NCBI RefSeq assembly: GCF_000733945.1
Contig: NZ_JPOL01000002.1
Coordinates: 1,303,001 to 1,367,000 of the forward strand
Origin: Flavimarina sp. Hel_I_48
GTDB lineage: Bacteria > Bacteroidota > Bacteroidia > Flavobacteriales > Flavobacteriaceae
Length of the DNA: 64,000 nucleotides
Reading direction: 5' to 3'
The stretch's first letter is position 1; the number at the start of each line of letters is the position of its first letter. Below, piece by piece: positions 62,301 to 64,000 of this stretch. Below the pieces are notes generated by a model that saw nothing but the letters and a program-made list of their open reading frames with translations, was not told the DNA's origin and searched no databases. The translations under genes and the position numbers were made by a program.

Positions 62301-64000
62301 TCATTATTCGCGCCAAATGCGGTGGGACTCAACGGAAGTTCGATCTGATAGAAATTTTCGGTAAGGTCTGTCCCCATTCTTACAAACGCGACCATTTCAT
62401 TGGGGACTAATGGTATTTCATTTATGCGGGATTCTGCATGCAGAAACATTTCCATCTTCTCATACTGCCGCATATCAAGACGGAAATTTTTATAAACAGC
62501 CCGGCTATCCTGCGCTTCCAGATCGCAAACGGTCATAGAAAGTGACTGTTCGTTTTGCCGAATATTGTTGTTGTTGTTGTTCAGGAACTCTTCCCTATAA
62601 ACACCGGGAGGCAGTACATAGGGAATGGGGCTTCTGTTTTCGTTCTCCTGTATGCTTACCGCAGCAACTTCAAACAACGTGTTGCTTTGAGCAGGATCAG
62701 CTTCATCAGGATCAAGGGACAACTGGTACCTACGGTAATCGCCACGTACCAGATCCAGGGTACCAAAGCGCAATACGGTATTCTGCTGAAAATCTGTCAT
62801 CAGCATTCGCATAAATCGAATGGACCTAAAATCTGAGATTCCCCCTACTGCATTCGTAGGCTGATTGATGGGTACTTTAAATTGATACCAGCGTACCGGC
62901 AAGGTGCTACCATTTTGTAATTCTACCTCTATATTACGCTCATCTACGATAAATTCATTATCAATATTGAGGCTTTCCCGGTTGATGTCAAGTTCATACT
63001 CAAAATAACTATCTACCGTGTTCATGGTATAATCCCGGTTGATATCTTCCACATCAGGAAACGTGGTAGAACCTCTGTTGTTCTGCCCCACTTCTACGGG
63101 AGAATTGCCTTCAACCCCATTATATTGCTTATAACGCTCTAAAATTCCGCCTTCAGCGGCAAGAAAATATTCGTAGTTATCGCCAGAAGGATCTTCCAGA
63201 TCAGCAAAGCCGGTGAACATCTCCCGTTCCTGCACATCTGTAAGACCATCGTAGCCCACATCCTGATTGAGACGTTGCTGCCCTTCGGTATCAAAAGCAT
63301 AAATAAGTGCCTGACTCACGGGTACTTTACCAAAAGAGGTGGACGAGGTGTTTTCAAAACCTGCATCCTGTGGCAAACCATTTTCATACTGCTTGCGGCC
63401 ATCTTTGAGTATATCTTCAGAAATATTACCTAGATTTAAGGTAAGCGTACCGCCGGGATTATTTGCATTTTCCGGGTAAATGAAAGGATCCATGAGCCAG
63501 AATTCAACAAACTCCACATTAGACTGTTCAAAATCTGTTGAAGTGAACGAACGCATAATCCCTCCAAAATTATCTTCGGGATTGTCCAATATACCATCCT
63601 GCGCATCATCACTAAAATTATATGGGCCACGTTCTGTAGGATAATAGGCAAGATCAAGGGTAAATAGCGCCAGACTGGTTCCTGCTACCCTGTCCTGCTG
63701 CGGGAAAATTTCATTGTAAAGCACCCTGCGCGAGGCATAATTGGACAAATCTGAATCGTTTATACCATCTGGCCTGCTAGAATTATAAAAAATGGGATCA
63801 ATTGTGTACCACGCCAATTTTGCCCTTCTAAAATTAGATTCCAACTGATCATTAACCAGATCACCACCGTAACCTACCGGCACGGAGGATAAATACCACT
63901 GTAATGGCGAACTGATATCTATGGATGTTTGCGCACCTTCAAAATCATCTATATAGGACGTCGCCTCCCCATCAAAATCAGTTCCTTTAGGCTGACCGGG
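59312..64000 (-). CDS. sprA: Cell surface / type IX secretion protein SprA, 5' end missing
   Basis: The open frame reaches the window edge (about 1562 residues). Hand translation of 63884-64000 continues the frame with FDGEATSYIDDFEGAQ, then SSPLQWYLSS, before the GTG at 63883, so the first part is outside and the GTG is not the true start. Full SprA has about 2400 residues, so this is the C-terminal two thirds. Typical SprA parts: ICGEVWFNELRI-like segment (VCGEVWFNELRISGLKNQGG), ENLTFAYSHNQEDYKD and a long barrel of alternating strands. SprA forms the T9SS outer-membrane channel, which gliding also needs. Confidence 0.95.
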   Translation of the reverse strand, partial: PGQPKGTDFDGEATSYIDDFEGAQTSIDISSPLQWYLSSVPVGYGGDLVNDQLESNFRRAKLAWYTIDPIFYNSSRPDGINDSDLSNYASRRVLYNEIFPQQDRVAGTSLALFTLDLAYYPTERGPYNFSDDAQDGILDNPEDNFGGIMRSFTSTDFEQSNVEFVEFWLMDPFIYPENANNPGGTLTLNLGNISEDILKDGRKQYENGLPQDAGFENTSSTSFGKVPVSQALIYAFDTEGQQRLNQDVGYDGLTDVQEREMFTGFADLEDPSGDNYEYFLAAEGGILERYKQYNGVEGNSPVEVGQNNRGSTTFPDVEDINRDYTMNTVDSYFEYELDINRESLNIDNEFIVDERNIEVELQNGSTLPVRWYQFKVPINQPTNAVGGISDFRSIRFMRMLMTDFQQNTVLRFGTLDLVRGDYRRYQLSLDPDEADPAQSNTLFEVAAVSIQENENRSPIPYVLPPGVYREEFLNNNNNNIRQNEQSLSMTVCDLEAQDSRAVYKNFRLDMRQYEKMEMFLHAESRINEIPLVPNEMVAFVRMGTDLTENFYQIELPLSPTAFGANNEDAIWPEENRLSVPFELLQDIKAQLFGGGINLTGDDLIYFDENGTQILNPENTPYQTGVIRVGIKGNPSFGDVRTIMLGLKNGNRSGGRDVCGEVWFNELRISGLKNQGGWAGILNLDANLADFATVSATGRQTTTGFGAIEEGPNARSREDIKSYDVVTNVNLGQLLPQEWGVKVPFNYASGAEVVTPQYDPLLTDVELDNTLEAAVTSAARDSIEDAAIARTRRQSINFIGVRKERTGEAKPHVYDVENLTFAYSHNQEDYKDFEIEGATNQSVRLGATYNYSFTPKPLEPFKKNDSIFMNKYWQLLKDFNINYLPASISYTTNINRQYNQQKFRDVYVSLGNNSILPEFYQRNYIFDRQFTVNYPITQSFRVNFDQGQNRIVRNYLDFDGSIDDDAGGVYQGIFEVGTPDRHFQTLQANYDIPFSKVPFLDFVNATYSYTADFEWNRGSLQFQTLENIPNLGNTVENANTHAINGTMNLDKLYKSVGLEKKKAGGGVGVSKGARSRAVPTLGNSDPDNEDNNAQNTDQNPSTLSGGDKVKNSAIGLLTGVKRIQVNYQQNNGTYLPGYLPGVGFVGTVKPTTGFVFGSQSEVRDYAARQGWLTLYQEFNQQYREVENRQLDIQAQAEFIPELTIDVNFNRIYQETYNENYRVDPESLAYESLTGVTNGNFSISTLMIGSAFAQSTAELSETFDKFRENRLTVANRLATQFYGEGAEIPRDENGYPIGYGQTSQAVLIPAFLSAYTVGNAESVDLGAFRSFPLPNWNIKYTGLMNIEWFKKMFKRFSVNHGYRSGYTVNQFTTNLKYDRNLNTTPDDAQFNQSGNFLTPTLFSNMNLVEQFSPLIRLDFEMRNSLKVLAELRKDRALSLSFDNNLMTEIQGNEYIVGLGYRVKDITFATRIGGKKAILKSDLNIKADLSLRQNETIVRYLDIDNNQTTAGQDIYGLSLKADYALSKNLTAIFYYDHSFATYAISTAFPQTTIRSGFTLRYNFGN

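Overview
The window looks like chromosomal DNA from a flavobacterium (Bacteroidota, probably family Flavobacteriaceae). The evidence is a SprA gene next to gcvH, a RemB-like gene, DUF5686, DUF3667, DUF3127 and DUF420 proteins, split cytochrome oxidase genes, and several matches to the Bacteroidota promoter element TAnnTTTG placed just upstream of genes. No phage, plasmid, transposase, tRNA, rRNA or CRISPR array was seen.

Layout. 1-8.8 kb: housekeeping genes (class V aminotransferase, DHFR, fructosamine kinase family, stress FMN protein, DNA polymerase I, an ABC ATPase, DUF3667). 9-14.2 kb: translation block rplM-rpsI-rpsB-tsf, then pyrH-frr. 14.3-18.9 kb: DUF5686 outer-membrane protein and an RND/MMPL exporter. 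19.2-30.8 kb: a sugar locus with sodium/sugar symporter, Nudix-type regulator, galK and galT diverging, then galM, a fused glycerol kinase/glycerol-3-phosphate dehydrogenase, a HAD-IIA phosphatase and galE on the minus strand. 31-38.5 kb: thioredoxin-like, tag, aat, DUF3127, flavin reductase, sensor kinase, Nudix hydrolase, HIT, greA and a lipoprotein. 38.5-46.5 kb: a MacAB-TolC-like ABC export cluster ending in tsaB. 46.7-52.1 kb: cytochrome oxidase assembly and structural genes. 52.4-64 kb: metallo-beta-lactamase-fold hydrolase, Dabb protein, aldo/keto reductase, GAF protein, RemB-like protein, TonB, VanZ, gcvH and the 3' two thirds of sprA.

How the genes fit together. The symporter would bring in a sugar (galactose is likely from context), and galM, galK, galT and galE make up the Leloir pathway. 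A candidate 27-bp operator lies between the Nudix regulator and galK. Related half-sites lie upstream of the symporter and upstream of the HAD/galE genes. galT is split by one missing A in an A run, and the resulting sequence happens to be a classic -1 slippery heptamer. The glycerol genes are joined into one open frame of 1056 codons.

The most unusual non-coding feature is a dispersed repeat family of 86-107 bp. It has three single copies (6.4, 12.5 and 18.9 kb) plus a five-unit tandem array with a period near 128 bp between galT and galE. Reading frames that cross these repeats look like small proteins but are probably artefacts.
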